Positions 24,453 to 36,190 of a stretch of DNA of 64,000 nt are shown one piece after another (the stretch's first letter is position 1; each line of letters opens with the position of its first letter). The translations under genes were made by a program, and so were the position numbers. The notes beneath the pieces are model-generated. The model saw only the letters and a program-made list of their open reading frames with translations, did not search any database and was not told the DNA's origin. The stretch is from Meloidogyne chitwoodi (taxonomy: Eukaryota > Nematoda > Chromadorea > Rhabditida > Meloidogynidae). Location: positions 434,001 through 498,000 of the forward strand of contig JACZZP010000020.1 in assembly GCA_015183035.1 (NCBI GenBank), read 5' to 3'.

Positions 24453-24605
24453 TAATCACTAACTAAAAGAATATTTAAGAAATAAATATTAAAATATAAA
24501 ATGGTAATAATAAAATTATGAAACATTTTTGATCTTAAGACAAAATAAATAAATAATTTTTAAGAAATATGAATAAAAGTTAAGAGTTCTATTGGCAGTG
24601 ATGCC

Positions 24606-24752
24606 CTGAAGCGCAGCGGCGCTTATCTCCAAAACTTAGCAATTCTCAAGGGAGAATGCTGAATGACTGATTTTTTAAAAGAATTTTCAGGTTTATATAC
24701 ACTCCAAAATTGTTATAAAAGTTATAACTGTTATAACAGTTATAACTTTTCA
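24606..24752. repeat. dispersed repeat: GC-rich block plus TTATAAC array
   Basis: ctgaagcgcagcggcgctta and tctccaaaac (24606-24640) continue to agggagaatgctga, then tttatatacactccaaaatt and an array of gttataac units (24711-24751). The same parts, inverted, recur at 32818-33312. Confidence 0.7.
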
Positions 24753-25001
24753 AAATTTCAACTATTCAAGATGCAACTTTTTAAATTTTAAAATTCACTT
24801 TTCAAAATGTCAATTTTCAAAAATTCACTTTTCAAAATGTCAATTTTCAAAAATTCAACTATTCAAATTGTAAATTTGTAAAAATGTCAACTTTTCAAAA
24901 ATGGTAAATATTTTAAATAAATATTTTTTTATTAATAGTTATCATTCAATAGGAGGGAAGTTAATTTACAAACAATGGAACAAGTTAGAAAAAATTGTAC
25001 C

Positions 25002-25475
25002 TTCACCTCGGTACATCTATTTGAAGATACATACCCTTCGTTTCTTCAGATCTCAAAAATCCAAAAGTTAACAGTCAAATGTCTGTGTCAAATGTCCAAG
25101 TGTCAAAATGTCGTAATGTTAACGTTGAAATGTCAAAATTTCAAAATCTCAAAATCTCGATTAGTTTGCAAACTTCTGTTACAACACTTCGGTGCAACCA
25201 TTTGAAGATAAATACCATCCCAAGATCATATTTCCCAATTGTTCAATTCAAAATGTGGTCCATTTAAACTTTTGGGGAAATTCCCAACCACACCATTTAT
25301 AGCCCGGAATCTTGGCTTTAAAATAAGACCAGGATCATATCTATAAGTGTTGTATACACCTCGGTATATCCATTTGAAAATAAATAGCCATCTCAAACTC
25401 ATAATATTTCAAATTTTTCAATTCAAAATTTGGTCCACTTAAACTTTTGGGGCACCTTCCCAACCACACCATTTA
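25002..25475. repeat. direct repeat, about 115-base unit
   Basis: Unit 25188-25300 (cttcggtgcaaccatttgaa through ccaaccacaccatttat) recurs at about 25358-25475 at high identity, spaced about 170 bases. A shorter third piece lies at 25002-25038 (acctcggtacatctatttga). Confidence 0.75.
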
Positions 25476-25488
25476 TGACTCAAAATTT

Positions 25489-25765
25489 CAATTGGCCAAA
25501 ACACCCCTTTGAAAAAAATTTTAGGACAAAAATTTTTAAATTTTTCTCAAAATTTAAAAATAATTGTCCAAATCTATTGAAAAAAAATTGGAAAAGCCTA
25601 GTTATTTAAGGTTTTATAAATTTTTTAAAATTTTTTTGGCACAAAATTTAAATTGGCCATTTCACCACTTTGAAAAAAATTTTACGGCAAAAATTTTTAA
25701 AAATTTTTCTCAAAAAATTAAAAATTATTTTCCAAACCTATTGAAAAAAATTGGAAAAAGTTTAG
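25489..25765. repeat. direct repeat, about 120-base unit
   Basis: A unit beginning aattggcc..cacc..tttgaaa and ending in cc(a)aa.ctattgaaaaaaattgg occurs at about 25489-25600 and again at 25648-25765. Part of it forms the right arm of the inverted repeat with 23132-23241. Confidence 0.65.
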
Positions 25766-26043
25766 GAAAGGTAAACCTTAAATAATTAAATCCTTTTTAT
25801 ATTAAAAAACATTTCCGAAAATCATTTATCTAAAGATATATTAATAAAATGAAAGAGAAATTAAATATACAGTATATAGTTATCTTGAAATATTAAAATT
25901 AATATTAAAGAAAATTTACAAAATATATCACTTTAATTAGAAAAAGTCATTATTTTTGTTATTTTGAATGTCTACATTATTTTCATTTACAAAACCCGAT
26001 TAGTTATAAGTGTTGAATTTTCCATTATATATAGAATACATTT

Positions 26044-27130
26044 TTAAGGAGGACATTCCATAAAAGTAATTGTAGGTTTTACACGTTCATTAGGGTCAGT
26101 ACCTCTTTTTAACCATTTAAATGCTGCTTCAGACAAATCAAGATGATTATATGGAAAAAAATTAGTTACGTCCATTATTGGAATTGTTAGTCTAAAATAT
26201 CATTTAAAATACATATTTTAAAGAAAAAACTTACGTTTTTTCGTGGTATTCAATTTTAACACATTTATTCACGCAAACATTATCATTACGAATATAATGA
26301 TTTGGAGTATCTTGCAATTTAGAACGTACCCATACATCTTTAGAAGCTTTGGTTGTGTTCTGAAACATGTAACCACCAACACCAGCATGAAATGCCTTAA
26401 AGGAAATTTAAATAATTATTTTTATACTAATTTTAAAAAATATATAATTAGACAAAAATTATGCTTAAAGTAAACCCCACAACATCGTAACCCTATACAT
26501 CGAAAACCAAAATAACAACACTATAATTTAAGAGAATGATTTTAGTGTTGATATTTTCGTTTTCGATATATTAAATTTCGATATCGTTATTTGCTCTCAT
26601 AAAACTTTAGTTTGAGTAGCTATGTTAATTAGATTCCTATGAAGTTATTTAAATTGCTACCGTATTTCCTCGATTAATTACCCTCTCCCAATTAATTGCC
26701 CCCCTCGATTAATTACCCTCTCTAGCGATAGGTTGAAAAATTAATTACCCAGAGTAATTAATCGAGGAACTAGGTAGATTAAAAATTAAAAAAAACCAAC
26801 ATATCGTACTCCAAGACCACATTCACCACCATAAGTAAATTTTTGGTTTGCTGGATAGGCATGAAATGTGAACCATCCTTCCATGGGTTTATTTAAATAT
26901 TTAGCGAGAGTAGCTGATGAATAAGTTGGTTTTGTCAAACCGGTTTCTTCAGGTGTATATAATGGACGAATATAACAATCTGTACAACCTTCTGGACATT
27001 TTACACTATCTTGGTATTTTGTGGTAATTTTTTCGGCCATATTTGAATTTTTTGGCGAAACATATTTAGCACAATTACAGAATTGTATCGAAATAAAAAT
27101 TGATAGGAAAGCTATAAATTTTTTAACCAT
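26044..27130 (-). CDS. secreted expansin-like (double-psi beta-barrel) protein
   Basis: Three exons: exon 1 from ATG 27128-27130 with signal peptide MVKKFIAFLSIFISIQFCNC, then KCPEGCTDCYIRPL, GWFTFHAYPANQKFTYGGEC and GLGVRY; exon 2 AFHAGVGGYMFQNTTKASKD through VKIEYHEKT; exon 3 LTIPIMDVTNFFPYNHLDLS, then EAAFKWLKRG and MECPP-stop. GWFTF......GGECGLG and the closing D......NHLDLS..AF..L match the double-psi barrel of expansins and RlpA. Expansins loosen plant cell walls without hydrolysis and are known secreted proteins of plant-parasitic nematodes. Two usual cysteines of the VTDxCPxC segment are absent here (MDVTNFFPYN), while extra cysteines occur near the N-terminus. No separate cellulose-binding domain. 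The 405-base intron carries a MITE-like insert. Confidence 0.7.
26657..26777. mobile_element. MITE-like element CTACC..CCTCGATTAATTACC
   Basis: Left end ctaccgtatttcctcgatta, right end (reversed) ctacctagttcctcgatta: inverted termini of about 25 bases. Inside, cgattaattaccctct is repeated. It lies within the long intron of the expansin-like gene. A related copy is at about 43685-43791. Confidence 0.65.
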
Positions 27131-28652
27131 TTTTCAATTTTTTTTGTTGAATTGTTTATTTGAATGAATGAATTTATTATAAATTAAGCAATTTATATAC
27201 TGCCAAAATTTATTTAAAAAAAGTTTACACGTTTATAATAAGTCAAATGATTGAGTTAATAATTTTTTTTTATTGCGTAAACAAATTAAAAAAATGCTTG
27301 TTAAAATTTTTTAGTCAAATTAGATATTAAATTTAGTCAAATTTAATTTCTACGTGGAAATTTTAAAATAAATTTTTTTATTAATTCAAACAAATGTAAA
27401 TAGTTTTTTTATTCATACGCTTTTATTATATGTGTAACAATTTTTGAAACGTTTAAAATATTGTTCAAATGTTCAGCTAAACAAATAAAATATTAAAAAA
27501 AAATTGTTAGTTAAAAAATTTTTTTTTAGGCCTAGAACTGATAAAGTTAGGATTTGGCAGACTAATTTAAAAAATAATCGGATGTCTCTTCTCCTTTTTT
27601 TATAATTTTCTAAATATTCCACATAAATATTTTAATAGAATTGTTAAATTAATTTAAAAAAATTTTATATTAAAATTTAATTTTATTAATGTTCAACTAA
27701 TTTTTCAAACTAAAAAACAAGCTTATATTTTATCTTAATCATGCTAAATATAATTAATTATATTTTTTATTTTAATTATTAAGTTTTATTTTTATTAAAT
27801 TAAAATTAATTTAATATTATTAAAATTTAAATAATTTCAAATTCTTCGTAAATTTTAATACATTAATATATATAAATTATTTTATAATATTTAATTAAAT
27901 GTTATAAAGCTAATGGAATAAAGGTCATTATTAATTAGTCCATTTTCTTGTATTTTTGAAAAATTTGGTTTTAAATTTTTTTAAATTCGTTTATTTAAAA
28001 TAATTTATAATATTAATGTAATTTTTGTATTTCTCAAAAATAATGCGATGATATTGTTTTTTTAGAATTAATTTTAAAATAATTAATTTAGAAATTTTTA
28101 AATTTTATTTCTAATAGACATTTGTATTTTTTTTTAAAATAATTTTGGATATAATATTATTTTTTATTTTTCAAGTTAATTTAAAATTAAGTAATAATAA
28201 TTGTTTTTTTATTTATTAAAAACAATTTTAAAATTATTTAAAAGATATTTAAAATATAAAGTAAACAGCAGCTTTTGTATTTCTCATATTTAAAATTTTG
28301 AAGATTTTGTTTTTCCATCCACCGTCTGGAATTAAAAAAATTTTTCTTATTTTAGTTTAAATAAATGTATTTTTTAAATAATTTAAAATTGTATAACTAT
28401 TTTTAAAGCATTAGATTCTGTACATAATAAAATAATATTTAATTAAATTAATATAAAATTATTTAATTTAAAAATTAAATTAAAATTTTATCATAACAAA
28501 ATCAATATTTTCATATACATAAAAATTTTATTTTTTTTTAACAAATTGATTTTGCCAACTCATGCATAGAGTTAATTAATATTTTATTTATTCATCTCTA
28601 TCTTAAAAAATTAGCTCCCTTTTATATTTATTTTATTAATTTCTTGAGAAAA
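27131..28652. other. AT-rich intergenic region
   Basis: About 1.5 kb, probably over 80 percent A+T, divergent between two genes for secreted proteins. No gene recognised. A single less AT-rich spot (27530-27600) has a short open frame without clear features. Confidence 0.4.
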
Positions 28653-30240
28653 ATGTATTTAATTTTTAAATTAATTTATTTAAATTTAATTTTTATTTAT
28701 TCACTTTGCTCTGCTGTTGAGTTATTACCAGAAGAATGTATTGCCGACTATCTTTTACTTTCCAGAAACATCAAAACAGAAGGCTTTGCAACAATTATTC
28801 AAACAAAAGATATGATCAATACAGTTGAAATAATGCGAGGTATTCCCAAAGATGAGGCACTTCAATATCCACGAATTTATACACAAAATATTGCAAATTT
28901 TATGGGCAAAGAATACGCGAGAAATTGTGTTAAAAAAAACAAAAATTTTAAAGTTAACTCACAGTATGGATTAAAATTAGATATTGAAAAATTATTTTCA
29001 CAATCAGAAGGAAAAACACATTTAATTCTATCGAAAAATATAAGAGATTTATTAGGTTATTTATTTATTTATTAATCACTTTTTTGCTTTAATTTAAAAT
29101 TAAACTTATTGTTAAATTAAATCTTTGTTTTTTAATATTTTAATCACATTTATAAATCAACTAAAATATGAAAGTTATTTTCAAATGATTTATTTTGTTC
29201 TCATATTTTTAGATAAACAAGAGACATGTTTAAATAATTTTTTAAATGAATATTCTGATAAAAAATATACAATTTTAAAATCTGTACCGCAAATAAGTAA
29301 CGATCAAGTTGAAAATTTTGATATTATAAATAAATTTAAAATTAAATCAAAAGAATATATTTGTCATTGGGATCTTGAATCAAGTGGTATATTAGCGAGA
29401 AGATATTTTAAAGACTCTGCTGAATATAATAAACTTGATGAATGCAATAAAATATTGACTTATTATACTAAAAGAAAGTAATTTATTTTTTTAAATTAAT
29501 ATTTTTATAATTTTTTTATTTAGTATGTTTAGTTCAAAGAAGAAAAAACATCAAGATGAGTATGATTTTATTTTATAATGTGTTGCAATTTTTTGAATTT
29601 ATTTTAATTAATTAGTTTATAAATATAAAAAATGCCCCCGCGGTTGTCCTCATACCGAAAGTCTCCGGTTTTTAAAATAAAATTTTGGAAAATTTTTCCC
29701 CTTTCTTAAAATAAAATAACTAATCAAAATAATAATTATTATAGCTGTTATAAAACTTTGGTTGGATCAAAATATATAATATTAGAGCGAATATTCAACC
29801 ATTTCAATTTAAATCAATTTTATTTAAAAGAGAGTAAGAATTTTATTTTTTTAAAAATTAATTAATTTGAATTGTAGTTTCATATGTAAAAAATATCAAA
29901 GTTGAATCAACTCCTGAATGTCCTATTTGTTTAACAAAAATTAATGTTGGAGATACAGCACAGCAATTAATTCCATGCAATGTTTATTTTATTATTTTAT
30001 TATATATTTTTATATTTTAGCATATATTTCACAAAGAATGCATTCAGCCATGGTAAATTAATTTTTAAATTTTATAAATTTAAAAATTAAATATTAATTC
30101 GTTGTTTATTATTTTTAAGAAATATAAAAAATTTTAAGAATTAAATTAAAAAATAAATTTATTTTTAAATTATTAGGTTTAGAAGCAACCCTCATTGCCC
30201 AGTTTGTCGTAAATTTATCATGGAAAATGAGGCTGATTAG
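28653..30240 (+). CDS. signal-peptide protein possibly spliced to a RING-H2 finger
   Basis: Exon 1 starts at ATG 28653 with a signal peptide (MYLIFKLIYLNLIFIYSLCS), then an unrecognised domain (AVELLPEECIADYLLLSRNI). Exon 2 (from 29213) is DKQETCLNNFLNEYSDKKYT through ILTYYTKR. It can stop at 29479-29481 or splice at 29477 into 29524-29559 (MFSSKKKKHQD), then 29745-29833 (CYKTLVGSKYIILERIFNHF), 29878-29981, 30021-30052 and 30177-30240. The last three encode CPICLTKINVGDTAQQLIP, C-N-H-I-F-H-K-E-C and CPVC: a complete RING-H2 finger, C-x2-C-x15-C-x-H-x2-H-x2-C-x10-C-x2-C, as in E3 ubiquitin ligases. Every junction keeps frame. Alternatively these are two genes: a secreted protein (28653-29481) and a RING protein starting at ATG 29525. 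Confidence 0.6.
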
Positions 30241-31817
30241 CCTGTCAATGAAATTGAAAGTACAATAATTCCAATTTAAAGTTATCCTAATCCATATCTT
30301 TTATATATTATATATTTCAATTAATCTTGTTTCTTTGATTTTTTAACCTTTTCAAATTTTTATTAATTATTTGTCATACTATTAGTTTAAATAAATTATT
30401 TAAGTATTTTTAAATTGGGTATTATTAATTTTTAAAAGTTATTTTTTTAATTAAATACATATTTATTTGACACTGATTAAATAATAAATATGTGTTCTAA
30501 AAAATATTTTATTTAATATTTTTAATATTATTTAATAATTAATTTGTAAATTATATATTTAAGTAAAATATAGTTTTATTTATAAAATAATTATGTATGT
30601 AAAGTTCAGAACAAAAAGTGATTATAGTTGTTTAATTTTCAAATTAATGTTTAAATTGTTTTTTTTCATTCTTTTTATTCATCAATTGTTTAATTATATA
30701 AATTTTAAAAAATAATTCCAACGTAAAATATATTTAATAATTTTTAATTATAATATGTTGCTTAAGTAAATCATGTTTTTTTTTTGGTTGCTTGAAATAC
30801 ATTTATTTTTTCAAATTATAATTTTTTAATTAATTTTTTTAAAATTATTTTTTATTATAATTTTATTTTAATTTTATGATTATTAATAAAATAAAATTAA
30901 TTTAAATTTTATTATTTTAACTTTTTTATTTTTATTTTTGAAATTTTTTAAACTGATAATTAAATCTCTGCAAGTGATTTTTGCTCTTTTACAATTATTT
31001 TCAAATTTTAATGATAATAATTATTTCATTCACTATTTTTTTAATTGGAATTTGATTTTTAATTATATTAAATTGAATATTTCTTTAATAATTTTCGTGC
31101 AATTGGAATTATTTAAAAAATATTAAAAAATTGTAAATTAACCATCAGCCTCATATTTTATTTTTAAAACATAATGATAAACACTTTTATATTCCATCCA
31201 GTTGAAGGAGGTGTGAAATGTTTTTTTTATAAATTAAAACATAAGATTAGATAAATAAAAAAATTTATAAAATAAAAAATTTTTTTTTAAATAATTTTAT
31301 GATTATATAGTAGTTTTAAATTTATTTTTTATTAAATTATTTTAATTTAATAATTTATTTTTTAATAATTATTATAATTAATTTTAGTAACTTGTAAACT
31401 AACGCACATCAAGCATTAATTAAATTTTTTAATTTATTTTAATAAACAAATATTAAATTAATATTTTAATAATTTTTCATTAATTTTATTTATTTTATAT
31501 TAAAATTTAAAATATTTGTTTAATTAAAATTGATAATTTAATTAAAAATTAATTTTAATTTAAAGAAAGGATTTTTAGTAAAAACTAGCGTATGAACTTC
31601 AAAACTAACGTAATTTATTATAATTTTAAAAAAAGTTTTATTTAAAATATATAAATTTTTTTTCTAATTTATTAATAAATTCTAATTAAATAAATTTATT
31701 AATATTTTTTTTAATTTTTAACTAGTATTGCTCCATTTTATTTATTTTATAATATTTATTCCTGATTAATTATTTATTTTTTTTAATATTTATAGCTTAA
31801 AACTAAAAATAGAAGTT
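30241..31817. other. AT-rich intergenic region
   Basis: About 1.6 kb of very AT-rich sequence. A 62-residue open frame at 30938-31126 is rich in F, I, N and L only and has no start context, so it is not called. Nothing else seen. Confidence 0.4.
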
Positions 31818-32690
31818 ATGGAATATTTGCCAGCTGAACTTCAACTTAAAATTCTCCAAAATCTCAACTTTGATGAATTATTTAAAATAAAACAAACCGG
31901 TCGATATTTCAATGAATTTATTAATGTTTATAGAGGGAATTTGGATTTTAAAAAACTTTCTGTTCTGTCATTTCTACCCTCCATGAAAATGCATGAAGAA
32001 ATTAAAATGAGCGATTTTTCTTGCGATTTTTCGTTAAATAATGATCTTTATGAGAAGTTATGCTATTTTTATTATCTTCCTATTTTTTTTATCTATTTTA
32101 GTGGTTATCTGCTTTGGATAATGTAAGTAAAGTTTCAATTTGCAGCAAATTTAAACATTTACTTGTCGTTTATAAAGGTAATATTAAATAATTAGCAAAT
32201 TTTTAAATATAAAAATGATATTATTTTATAGAAGGCTCAAATAAGAAAGTTACTTTAAATTTGCCATTATTTCCTCAAAAAATTCAAGAATTGAAAATTA
32301 TTCGTTATTATCTGTTGAAAATATTCCATGTGTTTTTGATTACATTAACTTTGACTATAGTATTTTTAATCCAGAAATAATCAAATTGCTTTTTACCAAT
32401 GAAGAAATTACTAAATTAAAATTTAATTGTCAACGTATTCATTTATCCCTTAATGACAATATTGATGTTTGGAAATTTACTTTTGATCTTTTGGTTATTA
32501 ATCAGGACTGGTTATTGATTTAAAAAAATAAATCTTTCTATTGATGCAAAGAATACTTTGCTTCATCTATTTTTAAAAGAAGGACATAAAATTACTGATG
32601 TTTATTTGAAGCAACCTAATAATAATCTAACTATGTTTTATAATCATATTATAAAGGCAAGAATAGTGTTATGTTTTTTTATAAATCAAA
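31818..32690 (+). pseudogene. F-box protein gene, frame-broken
   Basis: The start MEYLPAELQLKILQNLNFDE then LFKIKQTGRYFNEFIN is an F-box (LP.EL...IL..L....L......R.F). The family is greatly expanded in root-knot nematodes, where such proteins may link SCF ubiquitin ligases to targets. Downstream pieces are WLSALDNVSKVSICSKFKHL, EGSNKKVTLNLPLFPQKIQE then LKIIRY, LLSVENIPCVFDYINFDYSI then FNPEIIKLLF, and INLSIDAKNTLLHLFLKEGH. They need at least two frame changes: after KIIRY (near 32307) and at an A-run near 32520, where a stop TAA follows DWLLI. The first intron donor (near 32055) is also weak. Either a recent pseudogene or a gene with assembly errors in homopolymers. Confidence 0.65.
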
Positions 32691-32817
32691 ATTTAGTATA
32701 TAAAAAATCAACTGATTTATCATAAATAGTGTCTATGATTAGTTTTGATTGCAGTAGTTGGTCTCGTTCTAACTTAATTGGCAGACTAGATGAAATGGTC
32801 AATATAAGAATCAATGT

Positions 32818-33312
32818 CAGCATTCTCTCCATGAGAATTGCAGTTTTGGAGATAAGCGCCGCTGCGCTTCAGGTCAATCCATACTAGATTTGATCAGAGA
32901 TGTTTCGATATTAAAAAATATCAAAACTCTAAAATCGAAATTTGTCACTGGTTGTGAGTAAAGGTGTTTCGAAACAGCCTTGTCATTTGAACAGGTATTT
33001 CGGGACTTGAAAGCACTAGTATGGATTGATAGGATAATTTATAGAAAATTTTTCGAGGTTTTAATTTTTAAATTATGACATTTGATATTTAGAAACTAAG
33101 ATATTACAATTTTTAGATTATGACATTCGACATTTTGAAAGTTAGAGATAACAGTTGTAACACTTTACAAGTGTTACAATTGTTATAACAGTTATAACAT
33201 TTGCAACTGTTATAACTCTTATAACTATTTTCAGATGAGTATATAAACTTCCAAATTCGCATTAATTAATTTAATATTAATTCTCTCCTTTAAATAAGCG
33301 CTGCTGCGCTTC
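32818..33312. repeat. dispersed repeat, inverted relative to 24606-24752
   Basis: 32818-32873 is an inverted copy of 24606-24669 (reads ttttggagataagcgccgct, gcgcttcagg). It is followed by TTATAAC units (33146-33222), gagtatataaacttccaaa (33238-33256) and a second GC-rich block ataagcgctgctgcgcttc (33293-33311) in the same orientation as the first. The blocks may be the ends of one element. Confidence 0.65.
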
Positions 33313-33787
33313 TTGTATTTTTGTTTTGTATTTATTAAATATATATATTTTTCCTTTTTTCTTTTTTATTCAATTTTTAATTTAATTATAGATTTATAAT
33401 TAATTTTAATAAATTATGTTAAATTAATTTATTAATTAAAAGTAATAATTATTTAACGTTTTTTCATTCCTTATAAGTACTTCAACAATAATTCCATGCT
33501 TATCTCTTAAATGTCTAGCCAAGTTATTACTTAACATTTATAAGTTTATTTTTTTATTTTTTATAAAATTAATAAAAATTTTTAAATTAATTATGTTAAA
33601 CTATTTTTTATTTTTCAAATTAATTTATTTAAAATTAAAAACTGAATTAATAAATATAATAATTCTATTTTTAAATTGAAATTTTATTTTATACTAAAAT
33701 AATTTTGTAAATGTATCAATTTTATCTAAATAATCAGAATAAATAAAATAATTTAAAATTTTAAAATTAATAAATCTTTATTTCAAG

Positions 33788-33826
33788 CTAACTGCACATG
33801 AAAATGCTCCCCATATCGTTTCAGCC
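33788..33826 (+). other. candidate 39-base exon (LTAHENAPHIVSA)
   Basis: Flanked by tttcaag on the left and gtaaac on the right. Exactly 13 codons, and only one of three frames is open. A diverged copy at 36770-36811 reads MLAIAPHIFSLF, keeping APHI.S; its left AG is changed to AA. Confidence 0.35.
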
Positions 33827-35462
33827 GTAAACTTATAATTTTTAAATTTATTTTTAATAGTAATTTAAATTTATTTTTAATAATTTAAATTTATTTAATT
33901 AATAAACATTAAATTAATTTATTTTTTATTTTTCATTAATTGCCAGTAAATTCTGTTAGGCAAAACTTAGGTATAAATAATATTATATTATTTTAAATAA
34001 ATGTTAAAACAACTTTGTGTAACCTTGGTTAATTAAACCATTTAAAACTTTAATTTGTTGAATTAAGATTTATTAACAAAATAAAATTAAAAAACATTTT
34101 ATAAAATTATAATTTAAATTATTAATTATAAATTGTTAATTTTATTCATAGTAACTAGGTATGCATTTAATCCTAAATAATTTTTTGCTTGATAAAAAAT
34201 TAATTTTATTTTTTAATTACTTATATAATTTTCTGGATAATTTATTTCTTTTTTTTTTTTATAATAATTTTTATTATATTTTGCTTTATTTTTAACCTTT
34301 CAAATTTTATTCTACATTTAACTTAATTTAAAAAATTAATTTATTAAATTTTTTAAAATTATTTATATTAAATTGTTAAATAAATTAATTATAATTCAAT
34401 TAAATAAATATATGTAGAAATGAACACTGTTATGAAACTGATCCAATTTGTAATAGATGGCACATAATTCACTACAGTTTTATTAATTTATTTTTTAATT
34501 CTCATTTGTTATTTTAATTTTTTTATTAATATAATTTAATTAGGTAGGTATTTCTAATTTATATATTTAATTTATTTTAAATTTAAATTTTTCTACTAAA
34601 TCATTCGTTTCTCAAAATGGTTGTTCAATTGTTTTAGAAACTTTTTTTTTAATTATTAAAATATTTTTTGATTTAATATTAATGTTAATTTTCACTCAAA
34701 GTTATCTATTTCATCAAAACGATTTCGTATCTTTTTTAACTCATGGTTATCAAAGTTTAATAAATTTATTATATTTTTATTTTAAATATTTTATTTATTA
34801 AATTTTTTTTAGTTAATAATTTTAAAATAAGAAATACTCAAAGATGATGTGATGTGATTATTCATCATCAGACTATCTACCTTTCTTTACAGAAAATTTA
34901 TTATTAATTTTTAAATTATTATTTATATATTAATAATTTTAATTTCTTTTGTTAACACAAACGGGAATTCTCCGATGGTTGGGTTCAATGTAAATTTTTT
35001 AATTAATTATTAAAAATAAAATTAAAAATATTTTTTTTTAAAACTTGATGTTCCTTATTGTCTACCATACATATGTTCACTGTTGTAGCCATTATACGTA
35101 GATTCAACAAATTTAAAATTTTTTTTATTTTATCTAATTTGATAATTTTTATTAAATTTTATTTTAATTTATTTTAATTTTTAATAAAGTTATTTTTATT
35201 TATTTAAATATTTATTTAATTTGTGTTTATGAAAAAATTTTTAAATTTTTTATTAATTTTATAAATAAAAATAAATAATCCTCGAAAATTACGAAAACAA
35301 GTCAACAAAAAATACGGCTGTTTCTGAATTGAAATTAAATAAAAATAAATGTTTTTTATTTATAAAATTGTTTTTTTTAATTTTTATATTTAATAATTTA
35401 ATACATTTTTTACAATTTTTGTAATTTTATTATCAATAAATTTATTTTTTTTTAAATTAAAG

Positions 35463-35688
35463 GTATAAAATGCCTAAAACATGACTGTTTCTCTCTGTTT
35501 ATAATTTGTTTAAATGTTTTTGTAAATTAATAAAATTTAATTAATTTTTTATTATTATTTTATGATATTTAGGTATACCTATGCTCTTTTTCTAAGGTTG
35601 AAATATTTTTATTTAATTATTTAATATAATTTATTAATTTAATTTAGACAAGATAAAAGTATCTTCTTGCGAATAAATAAAGGAAAAA
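35463..35688 (+). other. three candidate tiny exons in a row
   Basis: 35463-35507 (ttaaag | ... | gtttaa; open frame IKCLKHDCFSLFII), 35573-35596 (atttag | ... | gttgaa; 24 bases, VYLCSFSK) and 35648-35688 (atttag | ... | gtaaat; open frame QDKSIFLRINKGK). Spaced by 50-65 bases of AT-rich sequence, which is intron-sized for this genome. Phases have not been shown to chain. Confidence 0.3.
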
Positions 35689-36038
35689 GTAAATATAAAA
35701 TTCTAAAAATTTAAATTTTTATTTTAAAAATAAGTAAATTTTTTCTCTTTAAACAGCAATAGAACTGTACTTTTTAGATAATTTATAAAAAAAATATTTT
35801 TGCTTTCAGTCAAGAACTGAATCTGAATTAAAATAATTATATAATGTTTTGAGTGTTATTTTTTTTTGTCCTGATTTAACTTAAATTTTCTTTTTAAATG
35901 TTGATTTTAATTTTAATAAAAAATTTTAAATAAAACATTTTTACATATTCTGTATAATTTAATTTGATTTATATTTATTTGTAATATTTTTATTATTTTA
36001 AATTGTTTAAATATTATATTATTTTAAATAAATGTTAG

Positions 36039-36058
36039 CTCGTCTATGTGTTAACTTG
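36039..36058 (+). other. candidate 20-base exon and its paralogue at 34008-34027
   Basis: Bounded by aatgttag and gttaat. The frame starting CGT reads RLCVNL; the aligned copy near 34008-34027 reads QLCVTL in the same frame. Long flanking AT sequence (ttattttaaataaatgtta on the left, gttaattaaacca on the right) is shared too. Confidence 0.3.
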
Positions 36059-36190
36059 GTTAATTAAACCAACTAAAATTTTATTATTTTTCTAATTTAT
36101 TAAATTGAGATGATTTATTATTAAAAATAAATTTTAAAATTAAAAAAAAACATTTTATATAAAATTATAATATTTATTTATTTCTAAAAG

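Larger units (their letters stand above)
23132..25661. mobile_element. inverted repeat pair flanking an unknown gene
   Basis: Bases 23132-23241 are an imperfect reverse complement of 25554-25661 (shared aataattgtccaaatctatt, gaaaaaaattggaaaa, atttaaggttttataaa and aattggccat). A second pair in the same order is 23391-23417 against 25481-25505 (actcaaaatttcaattggcc). The arms enclose a spliced gene of unknown function. This may be a non-autonomous DNA element with cargo, or two opposing copies of one repeat. Confidence 0.55.
24453..26043. other. intergenic, repeat-filled
   Basis: About 1.6 kb between the unknown gene and the expansin-like gene. Apart from the repeats listed separately it holds runs of short direct repeats such as aaatgtcaattttcaaaaat (24805-24870) and tcaaaatctc (25120-25160). 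The open frames here read across repeats and are not genes. Confidence 0.4.

Noticed and set aside
24975..25267. Overlapping open frames of 76 and 62 codons
   Set aside because: They read through short direct repeats (caaaatgtc, tcaaaatctc) and share no features with proteins.
34590..34800. About 70-codon open stretch without a start (STKSFVSQNGCSIVLETF...)
   Set aside because: At this composition a few such stretches are expected by chance in 30 kb; no splice borders fit.
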